22,757 nucleotides of DNA from contig PWPZ01000235.1 of the NCBI GenBank assembly GCA_003556985.1, positions 1 through 22,757 on the forward strand, in the 5' to 3' direction. The DNA comes from Bacteroidota bacterium. GTDB lineage: Bacteria; Bacteroidota; Bacteroidia; Bacteroidales; PUMT01. A program made the translations under genes and the position numbers. The notes under the pieces are model-generated. The model was not told the DNA's origin and did not search any database. It saw only the letters and a program-made list of their open reading frames with translations. Shown piece by piece: positions 14,173 through 22,533 of this stretch (its first letter is position 1; each line of letters starts with the position of its first letter).

Positions 14173-16386
14173 ATGACAAATCAGGAGCTTAAAACAATTT
14201 ACCGGAAAATATCGGATAACCTTGCAGACCGGAGGCTTAAACCTGCTTTTGATCTTATAGGCAAGCTTATTTCGGAAAACAGCCTGGGAGTGTACTACGA
14301 CGAATACAGGAACCTCGAGGAAAACTACCATTTCATGCTCAAATACACTATGGAAGGCACCAGTGATCCGGAACGCCAAAAGGTTTACCTTAAATTGATC
14401 GTATCGGTTTTCGAGCTGGCTGACAAAATAAACGGGGCACTTCTTATGAAGCTGTCGCCGGCTTTGGAGTATGAAAAGAAAAGAGCTCTCTCCGGTTCCT
14501 TTATTACCGATCTTGAGTCACACCTTAAGGAAATACGGGATTTTTACCGTTCCAACGGAAAAAACACCAAATCAGCCGCTCAGTCGCCCGAAGAAGCTTC
14601 CGGAGAGCAACAGCAAAAAATACGGGGATTGTTTTACCAGATATGGCTGACCGATAAACTGAAGCCCGAGGAAGCCGGACCATTACAGGAATTTCTGACG
14701 GACAGCCGGGTGCCGGAACCTTACCGGTCATTTATGGTTACCTCAATAACCCTTAGCCTGCAACGTTTCTTTGACAGGGAAAAATTCAGTCTGCTGTTCA
14801 ATGCCTTCTCCGTCAAGGAGGCAGGAATAAATCAACGTGCACTGACCGGACTGCTGATAAACCTGTACAAATACGACTCCCGCATGCCATTCTACCCTGA
14901 AATTACCGGCAGGCTCAAAATACTTAACGATAGCCCTTCATTCAAACTTAATCTGGAGCGCATTATCCTTCAATTCATAAGAAGCAAGGAGACAGAGAAA
15001 CTGCAGCAACGGATCAGGGATGAAATAATTCCTGAAATGATAAAAATCAGTCCGAACCTGAAGAACAAAATCAACCTTGACAGCCTTATGGAAGAAGGCC
15101 TTTCGGAGGACAGGAATCCGGAATGGGAGGAGATTTTCAAAGATTCTCCGGGACTGCTCAATAAGATGGAGGAGTTTTCAGAAATGCAGATGAAAGGATC
15201 AGATGTTTTTATGGGTTCATTTTCAATGCTTAAAACGTTTCCCTTCTTTAATGAACCTGCCAACTGGTTTATGCCCTTTTTCACCGAAAATCCCGATATA
15301 ACCGGCACAATTGATACTTCCGACAATGCTGCCAGGCAGCTGATGGGGTCTATTGAACAGGCCCCCCTGTTGTGCAATTCAGACAAATATTCATTCTGTT
15401 TCAGTCTCCAAAGAATTCCCAAAGATAATCTGGAATTTATGACCCAGGCAATGGAAGCGGAAATGGAACAGATGAAGGAAATAAAAAAAGATGAAGAACT
15501 ACTCGATTCCGCCCGCAGTGCAGAGTTCGTCTCCAACCAGTATATCCAGGATCTCTACCGGTTTTTTAAACTTTTCCCCCGAAAGGGTGATTTTGAAGAT
15601 ATTTTCAACTGGCGGTTCGATTTTCATAACAAAACAGCCCTTGGCTATATTCTGAAAGAAGACCCTAAAGTACTGAAGAACATCGGGGAGTATTATTTTG
15701 CCAAAGACTATTTTGAAGAAGCCTCGGAAATATTCGGTTATCTGCTGGAGAAGGAAAAAAGCGGCGAATTGTACCAGAAAATTGCCTGGTGCCATCAAAA
15801 GATGGGCGATTTTGAGACAGCACTGGATGGGTACCTGAAAGCCGAGCTCTATGAGATCAATATGTTGTGGAATCTTAAAAAGATTGCTCGCTGTTACCAG
15901 AATCTGAAAAAGCCAGACCGGGCGCTGGAATATTACCGGGAAGCCGAAAAAACAGAACCCGACAATCTTGCCAACCAGCTCAACATTGGTCAGTGCCTGC
16001 TGGAACTGGGCAAATTCAACGAAGCCCTGAAATGTTATTTTAAGGTCGAATACCTTGCCCCGGGAAACAAGAAGGTCTGGCGGCCCATCGCCTGGTGCTC
16101 GTTTCTTACCGGGAAGAAAGAGCAGGCTGAAAAATACTTCCAGAAGCTTCTGGAAGATGAGCCAAACAAGCATGACCTGATAAACATGGGCCATGTGCAG
16201 TGGAGCCTGGGAAACCGCAAGGGTGCGCTTGCCTTTTATCAAAAGTCGATATCGGAAATTGGCTTTTCTGAAGCTGAGTTCCTTGATGTTTTTAAGGAAG
16301 ACATGCCCCACCTTCTGCAGCAGGGTATTGATAGCGAGGACATACCTTTCATGCTGGATCAGCTCCGGTATTTTCTGGAGGAATAA
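14173..16386 (+). CDS. Large cytoplasmic TPR protein
   Basis: A 737-residue protein without signal peptide or membrane segments. The C-terminal third (about 500-690) is a run of tetratricopeptide units, for example LYQKIAWCHQKMGDFETALDGYLKAE, RCYQNLKKPDRALEYYREAEKTEPDN and NIGQCLLELGKFNEALKCYFKVEYLAPG. The first two thirds are predominantly helical and charged, with no motif I recognise; NWFMPFF near residue 375 is an aromatic patch. TPR units usually mediate protein-protein contact. Similar long TPR proteins occur in Bacteroidota without assigned function. The start at 14173 is forced: the upstream in-frame ATG at 14161 runs into TAG. It reads away from the repeat arrays, which lie within its upstream region. 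Confidence 0.85.
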   Translation: MTNQELKTIYRKISDNLADRRLKPAFDLIGKLISENSLGVYYDEYRNLEENYHFMLKYTMEGTSDPERQKVYLKLIVSVFELADKINGALLMKLSPALEYEKKRALSGSFITDLESHLKEIRDFYRSNGKNTKSAAQSPEEASGEQQQKIRGLFYQIWLTDKLKPEEAGPLQEFLTDSRVPEPYRSFMVTSITLSLQRFFDREKFSLLFNAFSVKEAGINQRALTGLLINLYKYDSRMPFYPEITGRLKILNDSPSFKLNLERIILQFIRSKETEKLQQRIRDEIIPEMIKISPNLKNKINLDSLMEEGLSEDRNPEWEEIFKDSPGLLNKMEEFSEMQMKGSDVFMGSFSMLKTFPFFNEPANWFMPFFTENPDITGTIDTSDNAARQLMGSIEQAPLLCNSDKYSFCFSLQRIPKDNLEFMTQAMEAEMEQMKEIKKDEELLDSARSAEFVSNQYIQDLYRFFKLFPRKGDFEDIFNWRFDFHNKTALGYILKEDPKVLKNIGEYYFAKDYFEEASEIFGYLLEKEKSGELYQKIAWCHQKMGDFETALDGYLKAELYEINMLWNLKKIARCYQNLKKPDRALEYYREAEKTEPDNLANQLNIGQCLLELGKFNEALKCYFKVEYLAPGNKKVWRPIAWCSFLTGKKEQAEKYFQKLLEDEPNKHDLINMGHVQWSLGNRKGALAFYQKSISEIGFSEAEFLDVFKEDMPHLLQQGIDSEDIPFMLDQLRYFLEE

Positions 16387-16765
16387 CCTGGTTTCTGTTT
16401 ATTTCTGATAAATGTTAACCATTCCGGTGCCGCACAGATACCGGCCAGCTATTGCGCACTCTATACCATATGACCGGTTTTCCCGCAGCAATCCAGATTG
16501 CCGGGCGTTCCGATGCCGGCCCGGTCTCGCCAACCTGTATCACCGTCATGGCAGTCTCAGGTCGATCCGGGTTGCCAGGCATTCCCCTGTTGCCCTGCCC
16601 TTCTTTAGTATAAGCCTGGTCATCCCTCTGTGGTCTCCGTTCATTGCCGCTTGCCTTGCCTCCTATTCCCTTTGCCAAAAAAAATCAGGTATTTGATAAA
16701 AAAATACCAATTTTTAAATCCTATATTGATAAATTGTTTTACATTTATTAAAAAATCCTTTACAA
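16387..16765. other. 379-base spacer between TPR and S9 peptidase genes
   Basis: The first 290 bases are GC-richer than the rest and show open frames on both strands (16412-16696 + and 16415-16678 -), neither resembling a known protein nor having a good start. The last 80 bases are AT-rich and hold a terminator-like hairpin (16688-16715) and presumably the peptidase promoter. A decayed gene in the GC-rich part is possible but not shown. Confidence 0.45.
16688..16715 (+). terminator. AT-rich hairpin with T-run
   Basis: GGTATTT (16688-16694) pairs perfectly with AAATACC (16702-16708) across a 7-base loop, and TTTTT follows at 16711-16715. It lies 300 bases after the TPR stop and 50 bases before the peptidase ATG, so it could end the TPR transcript or attenuate the peptidase. 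The low GC of the stem weakens the call. Confidence 0.45.
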
Positions 16766-19450
16766 ATGGAAAAAATTTATCAATTATTTACCGCTGCCTT
16801 TTCTTTCCGGTCCTTTGCGACCCTGATAATGGCAGCATCAATCTCCATCAGCATGAATGCAGATATTCCCCCACTACTGGACCGTGAGCTGTTTTTCGGC
16901 GATCCTGAAATCAGCGGCGGACAACTTTCTCCCGACGGAGAATATCTCTCGTTTATGAGGCCCTTCCAGGGCACACGCAACCTCTGGGTCAAAACCCGTA
17001 CGGCAAGTTTCGATGAAGCCATACCTGTTACTGACCGCACCGACCGTCCCATCCCCGGCTATTTCTGGTCACGTGACGGCAAATACCTTCTTTTTGTAAT
17101 GGACCAGGGCGGAGATGAAAATTACAATATATATGCCCTGAATCCTGCCGAAGCTAGTCCGGGGGTGATTCCCGAAGCCCGCAATATAACAGATATGGAG
17201 GGAGTCCGCGCTATGATCTTTCATATTTCCCACAATGATCCGGACCTGATGTTTGTGGGACTGAATAACCGGGATGCGGCATGGCATGATCTCTACAGCC
17301 TTCGCATCTCTACAGGCGAACTGACCCTGCTGCGGGAAAATACCAACAGGTTCACATCATGGAATTTCGACTGGGAAGATCGTCTCAGGCTGGCCTCCCG
17401 TACTAAAGAAAATGGCGACAATGAATTATGGCGCATGGATCCCGGTGACAGTGAAGAACTGATCTATGAATGGGGACTGATGGAAAGTGCATATTCAGCC
17501 GGATTCCATAAAGACAACGAAAAGATCTACCTGGTGACCAACAAAGGAAAGGAGCGTGATAAAAGCAAGCTGTTCCTTATGGATATCAATACACTTGAGA
17601 AGAGCCTTGTGGAAGAAGATCCCGAGGGAAGGGTGGACTTCGGCGGCCTCTGGCAATCAAATAAAACACGCGATATAATTGCCACTTTTTATACCGACGA
17701 CCGCACCCGTGCCTATTTCCACAACAAGGATTTCGAAAGTCATTATAAACACCTGAAATCAACTCTTGGCGACGCTGAGGTTTCATTTTCTTCAGGTACT
17801 CTTGATGAATCGGTTTTTATGGTAGTAGGATATTCCGATGTCAAGCCTTCTTCGGTATATATTTATGATCTGGAAAGCAGGAATCTGACCTATCAGTATA
17901 CCCCCCGCCCCGGTCTGCCGGAGGAATATATGTCTGATATGATCCCTATCCGTTATCCTTCTTCCGACGGACTTGAAATACCCGCATACCTTACCCTGCC
18001 CAAAAATATGGGAGATAAAAACCTGCCCCTGGTGGTGGTGCCGCATGGCGGCCCGTGGGCAAGGGATACCTGGGGCTTCAGCACCTATTCCCAGTTCCTG
18101 GCCAACAGGGGTTATGCCGTTCTTCAACCGAATTTCAGGGGCAGTACCGGTTTCGGCAAGGCATTTCTGGATGCAGGCAACAACCAGTGGGGCGACCTTA
18201 TGCAGGACGACATTACCTGGGGCGTGAAATACCTTGTGGAAAAGGGTATAGTTGATCCTGACAGGGTAGCGATTTTTGGTGGCTCTTACGGTGGATATGC
18301 CACCCTTGCCGGATTGGCATTCACACCGGAAGTATATGCGGCGGGAGTCTCTTTTGTGGGCCCCTCCAACCTTATAACCCTGCTTAACTCCATACCTCCC
18401 TACTGGGAGGCGGCAAGGAAAATGTTCCACGAACGCATGGGAGATCCATCAACGCCTGAAGGCAAGGAACAGCTGATCAGGCAGTCACCTCTGTTCTCGG
18501 CCGACAGGATAGTGGCGCCCCTACTGGTGGTACAGGGGCAGAATGACCCCAGAGTAATTAAGGCTGAAAGTGACCAGATAGTTGTAGCCCTTCGCGATCG
18601 TGGTTTCCCCGTGGAATACATAAACGCCCCGGACGAGGGGCACGGTTTTGCCAGGCCCGAAAATAATATGGCATTTATAGCTGCTATGGAAAAATTTCTG
18701 GCAAGGCATATAGAAGGAAGATATCAGGAAGACATGCCAGAAAACATTGCAAAAAGGCTTGCAGAAATAACTGTGGATGTAAGCACTGTAACCCTTACCG
18801 AAGAACCCACTGTGGAAGAAACCGGGGTTATGCTTATGCCCGTCAGGCAGCTGGCCACCGGCACTTTTGATTACGATATCAGCATAGAGGCTATGAACAT
18901 GCAGATGAAAAGCACCACCGAGATCAGCATGGATGGAGATGACTACCTTATCACTGAAACTACCAGAACTCCTATGGGAGATGCCACCGACAGGATGAGA
19001 GTCAGCTCGGCGACCCTTGCCCCCCTTACAAGGGAAATGATGCAGGGTCCGGTGCAAATAAGCGTGGAATACAGGGAAGATATTATTGAGGGAATGCTTA
19101 ATACCGGCTCAAATGAAATTCCCGTCAGCATTCCGCTCAGCGGACCCCTGTTTGCAGAGGGGCCCGGGCAGCCTCTTATACTGGCCACCCTCCCGCTGTC
19201 CGAAGGATACACAACTGTTTTCCGAAATGCCGATCTTTCCGGCATGACCGAGAAGCTTTTCCGGATAAATGTAAAAGGCGAAACCCTTGAAGGCGGAGAG
19301 AATACATGGCGGACGGATATTGTAGCTGCCGACGGCTCTCCCGGATCGCTGACCATATGGATAGAGCAGGACACGTTCTCAGTGCTGCAGTATGAACAGT
19401 CAGCTCCGCAACTGGGAGGCGCCACCATAGTGGGCAAGCTGGTAAGGTAA
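16766..19450 (+). CDS. S9-family (prolyl oligopeptidase) serine peptidase with C-terminal extension
   Basis: An 894-residue exported peptidase. The N-terminal hydrophobic stretch (about 8-30) is a probable signal peptide. Residues 40-385 form a WD40-like beta-propeller (SPDGEYLSFMRP, SRDGKYLLFVMD). The alpha/beta-hydrolase domain runs about 395-650 with VVVPHGGPWARD (423-434), nucleophile S507 in GGSYGG, D594 in QGQNDPRV and H626 in DEGHGF. It would release short peptides or acyl-amino acids from oligopeptides in the periplasm. Unusually, about 240 further residues (655-894) follow where the family normally ends; this part is beta-rich (TFDYDISIEAMNMQMKSTTEI, WIEQDTFSVLQYE) and recalls stand-alone DUF3108-like domains. 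The frame is continuous, so it is a fusion rather than an assembly artefact. It converges on the DUF4168-like gene with an 8-base gap. Confidence 0.9.
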   Translation: MEKIYQLFTAAFSFRSFATLIMAASISISMNADIPPLLDRELFFGDPEISGGQLSPDGEYLSFMRPFQGTRNLWVKTRTASFDEAIPVTDRTDRPIPGYFWSRDGKYLLFVMDQGGDENYNIYALNPAEASPGVIPEARNITDMEGVRAMIFHISHNDPDLMFVGLNNRDAAWHDLYSLRISTGELTLLRENTNRFTSWNFDWEDRLRLASRTKENGDNELWRMDPGDSEELIYEWGLMESAYSAGFHKDNEKIYLVTNKGKERDKSKLFLMDINTLEKSLVEEDPEGRVDFGGLWQSNKTRDIIATFYTDDRTRAYFHNKDFESHYKHLKSTLGDAEVSFSSGTLDESVFMVVGYSDVKPSSVYIYDLESRNLTYQYTPRPGLPEEYMSDMIPIRYPSSDGLEIPAYLTLPKNMGDKNLPLVVVPHGGPWARDTWGFSTYSQFLANRGYAVLQPNFRGSTGFGKAFLDAGNNQWGDLMQDDITWGVKYLVEKGIVDPDRVAIFGGSYGGYATLAGLAFTPEVYAAGVSFVGPSNLITLLNSIPPYWEAARKMFHERMGDPSTPEGKEQLIRQSPLFSADRIVAPLLVVQGQNDPRVIKAESDQIVVALRDRGFPVEYINAPDEGHGFARPENNMAFIAAMEKFLARHIEGRYQEDMPENIAKRLAEITVDVSTVTLTEEPTVEETGVMLMPVRQLATGTFDYDISIEAMNMQMKSTTEISMDGDDYLITETTRTPMGDATDRMRVSSATLAPLTREMMQGPVQISVEYREDIIEGMLNTGSNEIPVSIPLSGPLFAEGPGQPLILATLPLSEGYTTVFRNADLSGMTEKLFRINVKGETLEGGENTWRTDIVAADGSPGSLTIWIEQDTFSVLQYEQSAPQLGGATIVGKLVR

Positions 19451-19458
19451 AGAGGTGA

Positions 19459-19941
19459 TCATCCTTTTTCCTCTATTATCTGGTTTATCCTCATTTGAAT
19501 ATCAGGATCACGCTGGTAACGGGCAAAAATTTCCTCAAACCTTTCCGGTGTGATTCCTGCTTCATTTATCTGCTCATCAATCTTTACCTGGTATTCCATC
19601 TGGATATCTTCCAATGATTCCATAGTGATTCTGATAACTTCCAATTCCTCTTCGGTGGCATCCGACTCCATACCATGACTTCGTGCCTCCATGATGGTAT
19701 TGAACCTTTCAAGACCCAAGCCGCTATCCTCCACCTTCTCTATCATTTTCACCTGTGCTTCCTGCTGTAGCGGCATAATTTCAATTGCAGCCTCTACAAA
19801 CATTTCAAGCTCTTCATCAGTATAATGATATTCTCCCTGTTCCGGGGGAAGTTGGGCATATGCTGCCAGGGAAATAAAGAAAATAGCCATTATAAACATT
19901 CCGAATGTTTTCAAGGCTGTAACTGAATTTTTAATATGCAT
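19459..19941 (-). CDS. Exported DUF4168-like helical protein
   Basis: A 160-residue protein with a Sec signal peptide (hydrophobic 13-26, cleavage likely near AYA-QLPP). The mature part is acidic and predicted helical, with YTDEELEMFVEAAIEI, then LGLERFNTIMEAR and a second similar unit GITPERFEEIFARYQRDPDIQMRINQII. This paired (D/E)EELxxFxxA and LxxERFxxI pattern is the mark of DUF4168 proteins. Probably periplasmic; function unknown. Its stop lies 8 bases from the S9 peptidase stop, without room for a separate terminator. The upstream spacer (19942-20176) contains a perfect inverted repeat. Confidence 0.75.
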   Translation of the reverse strand: MHIKNSVTALKTFGMFIMAIFFISLAAYAQLPPEQGEYHYTDEELEMFVEAAIEIMPLQQEAQVKMIEKVEDSGLGLERFNTIMEARSHGMESDATEEELEVIRITMESLEDIQMEYQVKIDEQINEAGITPERFEEIFARYQRDPDIQMRINQIIEEKG

Positions 19942-20046
19942 GATATCAAATTTCGTCCGACATGATTTCTCTGTATCTCAGTTATTTGAAAAAATCATGC
20001 CAAAAAATTACAGTCCGCTTTTATAACCGTTCAGGAATTCAGGTGA

Positions 20047-20072
20047 GTGTAAAAAATGTACCTTTTTTACAC
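20047..20072. promoter_or_regulatory. Perfect 10-bp inverted repeat, possible operator
   Basis: GTGTAAAAAA (20047-20056) and TTTTTTACAC (20063-20072) are exact reverse complements around a 6-base centre TGTACC. On the minus strand it lies 105 bases downstream of the oxidase stop and 106 bases upstream of the DUF4168 start. The A/T-only inner stem makes a poor intrinsic terminator, so an operator is at least as likely. Confidence 0.4.
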
Positions 20073-20086
20073 GGTTATCAAAAATT

Positions 20087-20095
20087 TGTGGATAA
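20087..20095 (-). promoter_or_regulatory. Perfect DnaA-box 9-mer
   Basis: TGTGGATAA on the + strand is TTATCCACA on the minus strand, an exact DnaA box, 15 bases from the inverted repeat. A single 9-mer is expected by chance in roughly one of six windows of this size, so its significance is doubtful. Confidence 0.3.
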
Positions 20096-20176
20096 AATGG
20101 ATTCTACCAGAGAATACCACTCATTGGGGGATAAACCTGCCGGCAAATCAGCTCTTGACATTCTAAAACGGTATTC

Positions 20177-22423
20177 TTAAAATCTTGCCGCTATTCCACC
20201 GCCAAATCCAAACCGGTTATCATAACTTCCAATAATTGACAGGTCCCTTCCGATCATGATTTCCAGTCCGGCCGACCAGGTAATATCATCCAGATAATCG
20301 ACAGGATTACCGGTCACCGGATCGGTAAGATCGTTTACCCAGCCAAAATCCGCCTGGTATTCAAATTCGCCAAACAGGAAGGTGCGGCGGAATATCATCA
20401 ATGAACGGTGCAAACGGAGTTCTGGCCTTAACTGATTATCTGCCAGGAGTGTCAGGTGGAACATATAGGGCGTGAAATACCTTATGCCGGCAATGGCTGT
20501 GGGGGTAATCTCACCTATGGGAGTATTCCCGCTGCTTCTGAGTGTTACTCCTCCCAACACCCTGAGATGATCGTAAAGGTATCTCTCATAGGTAATGTCT
20601 GATTTCAGGTAATTGCCCCAGTCGTAAGTTGCATGAAGATTAAACCGGTTCCTTATATTGGAAGATGCCAGGTCCAGGTTGGTCATGTGAGAGGCAGCAC
20701 CGGCTGTACCCCAGGTATAATAAAGATTGGATTCATGAATCAGCTCGGACACCGGGAATTCTTCCATCCTTGGATCACGGGGAGTTCCATAGGTAAAAAT
20801 TCTTGACATGCCTCCCATCATGTGATAGAGGATATGACAATGAAAGAACCAGTCACCATCTTCATCACCATAGAATTCGATTGTTATTTCCTCCATCGGG
20901 GGAACATTTACCGTATGATGCAGCGGGGAGTGATCACCGTGCCTGTTCAGGACCCTGAAGAAATGACCATGTAAATGCATGGGATGGTGCATCATGGTAA
21001 GATTGTTAAGTACAACCCTAATGACCTCTCCTTCGCGGATCCTTATTTCTCCGGCTTCTGCCAGAGGAATGCCGTTCATGCTCCAGACATAACGACTCAT
21101 ATTCCCGGTCAGGTTCAGCAGTATTTCCCTTACCGGGGCATCTTCCGGGAAGGCTGTGCTTTCAGGCGACCTCAAAAAATCATAGCTGAATTCAGCGAAC
21201 ATATCCATACCGTTCATATCCTCATGATCATCCATATCCATTTCGTCGTGTTCATCCATGTCCATTTCGTCGTGTTCATCAATGTCCATGTCCATATCCA
21301 TATCCATTCCCCACTTATCCCTCATTTCGTGGGGTTCTTCCCTGCCGGGACGGAATTTCATGCCGGGAGCGCCCATTCGCATATCCATTTCAGCCATTTC
21401 CATCATCATCCCAATTTTATCCGGCCGTTCAACTTCGGTGGCGGGCAGGACATCCCCTTTACCCAGGAAAGCTGATGCAGAGCCGGAACCATCCTGCACG
21501 GTTGCCCTGAACTCAATTTTGCCGTTTTCGGGGATAGTCACTATAAAATCATACGTTTCGGCAATGGATATAAATGTCCTTTCGCGCCTGACAGGTTCAA
21601 CGTTCAACCCGTCGGCAGAAACAAGAACCGGATCGCCACCCCCGAAGGTCAGCCAGTAGTTACTCGAGGCAGAGGCATTTATAATCCGCAATCTGACCCT
21701 TTCACCGGGCTCAACACCGGGATATTCCAGTCTTTCTTCCCCGTTCACCAGGAAACCGGAATAGGCAACATCGGAAATATCTGCGCCTCCCATGCGCTGA
21801 CGCCAGAAATTAAACTGTGCCCCCAGGGCACCCCTGGCAATTACCCGGTTAAGAGGAGTATCGGTGCCCTTTTTTATATCATACCATTCGTTTCCCCTCT
21901 TTAGATTGCGAAGAATTGTCATTGGCTTTTCATTGGTCCAGTCCGCCACCACAAGTACCAGGTCCTGATCGTAATCAAGAGGATCATCCGCCTCATCGAT
22001 TACCACAGCGCCAAAAACTCCGATTTCCTCCTGCAACATTGTATGGGAATGATACCAGTAGGTACCTGTTTGCCTGAGCCGGAATTCATATTTGAATGTT
22101 TCCCCCGGCATAATGGGAGGAGTATTCAGATAGGGAACACCATCAAAAAAATTGGGTAATAAAAATCCGTGCCAGTGTATGGATGATTCCTCATCCATTT
22201 GGTTTTCCACGTAAATAACAGCGTAATCCCCTTCGTTAAAGCGTAGCACAGGACCCGGAATGGTTCCATTGATAGTCATACCGGTAACATCCCTGCCTGT
22301 TTTATTAACTGTTTCCTGCCTCAGGGTTATATGATATTCCGTGGTATCTGCCTGTCCATATCCCTGCGAGATAAAAAAGGTTGAAAGGAGAAAAAGGAAG
22401 GTAAAAATAATTATCGGTCTCAT
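20177..22423 (-). CDS. Multicopper oxidase fused to a CopB-like outer-membrane barrel
   Basis: A 748-residue exported protein (signal peptide about 1-24). Residues 25-550 are a three-cupredoxin CopA-type oxidase with all copper motifs: H83 and H85 in SIHWHG, H125 and H127 in WYHSH, H480/H483/H485 in HPMHLHG, and H528-C529-H530 with H534 and axial M539 in HCHILYHMMGGM. It would oxidise Cu(I) or other substrates with O2. A linker (about 338-408) is rich in Met, Asp and His, with 8-residue DEHDEMDM repeats, likely copper-binding. Residues 560-748 resemble CopB, an outer-membrane copper-resistance barrel, with alternating strands (GIRYFTPYMFHLTLLAD, RTFLFGEFEYQADFGW) and a C-terminal Phe. CopA and CopB are usually separate genes. 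It probably follows the DUF5777-like gene in one operon. Confidence 0.9.
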   Translation of the reverse strand: MRPIIIFTFLFLLSTFFISQGYGQADTTEYHITLRQETVNKTGRDVTGMTINGTIPGPVLRFNEGDYAVIYVENQMDEESSIHWHGFLLPNFFDGVPYLNTPPIMPGETFKYEFRLRQTGTYWYHSHTMLQEEIGVFGAVVIDEADDPLDYDQDLVLVVADWTNEKPMTILRNLKRGNEWYDIKKGTDTPLNRVIARGALGAQFNFWRQRMGGADISDVAYSGFLVNGEERLEYPGVEPGERVRLRIINASASSNYWLTFGGGDPVLVSADGLNVEPVRRERTFISIAETYDFIVTIPENGKIEFRATVQDGSGSASAFLGKGDVLPATEVERPDKIGMMMEMAEMDMRMGAPGMKFRPGREEPHEMRDKWGMDMDMDMDIDEHDEMDMDEHDEMDMDDHEDMNGMDMFAEFSYDFLRSPESTAFPEDAPVREILLNLTGNMSRYVWSMNGIPLAEAGEIRIREGEVIRVVLNNLTMMHHPMHLHGHFFRVLNRHGDHSPLHHTVNVPPMEEITIEFYGDEDGDWFFHCHILYHMMGGMSRIFTYGTPRDPRMEEFPVSELIHESNLYYTWGTAGAASHMTNLDLASSNIRNRFNLHATYDWGNYLKSDITYERYLYDHLRVLGGVTLRSSGNTPIGEITPTAIAGIRYFTPYMFHLTLLADNQLRPELRLHRSLMIFRRTFLFGEFEYQADFGWVNDLTDPVTGNPVDYLDDITWSAGLEIMIGRDLSIIGSYDNRFGFGGGIAARF
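21213..21310 (-). repeat. In-gene tandem repeat encoding the Met/Asp/His linker
   Basis: The 20-base core tccatttcgtcgtgttcatc starts at 21237 and again at 21261, a 24-base period equal to eight codons (EHDEMDMD). A diverged copy precedes it (about 21213-21236) and 6-base tccata/tccatg units follow to 21310. All changes keep the frame. Copy number is likely variable between strains. Confidence 0.8.
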
Positions 22424-22533
22424 TAGAACAAGGGGTTATCGTAAATTATATGCACAAATCACTGTTGATTAAATGAGCAAAGCGCATGCCTGACGGTTTG
22501 GTTGATCTGCAACGCCTATTCTCCGGTTCGACA

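Noticed and set aside
15499..16311. 270-codon minus-strand ORF inside the TPR gene
   Set aside because: Antisense shadow; the + strand frame gives clear TPR repeats.
16412..16696. Open frames on both strands in the TPR-peptidase spacer
   Set aside because: Frames open on both strands in GC-rich DNA, no recognisable protein, no start signals.
19962..20180. 72-codon + strand ORF between the DUF4168 and oxidase genes
   Set aside because: It contains the perfect inverted repeat and lacks a ribosome-binding site; its C-terminal half looks somewhat protein-like, but no family is recognised.
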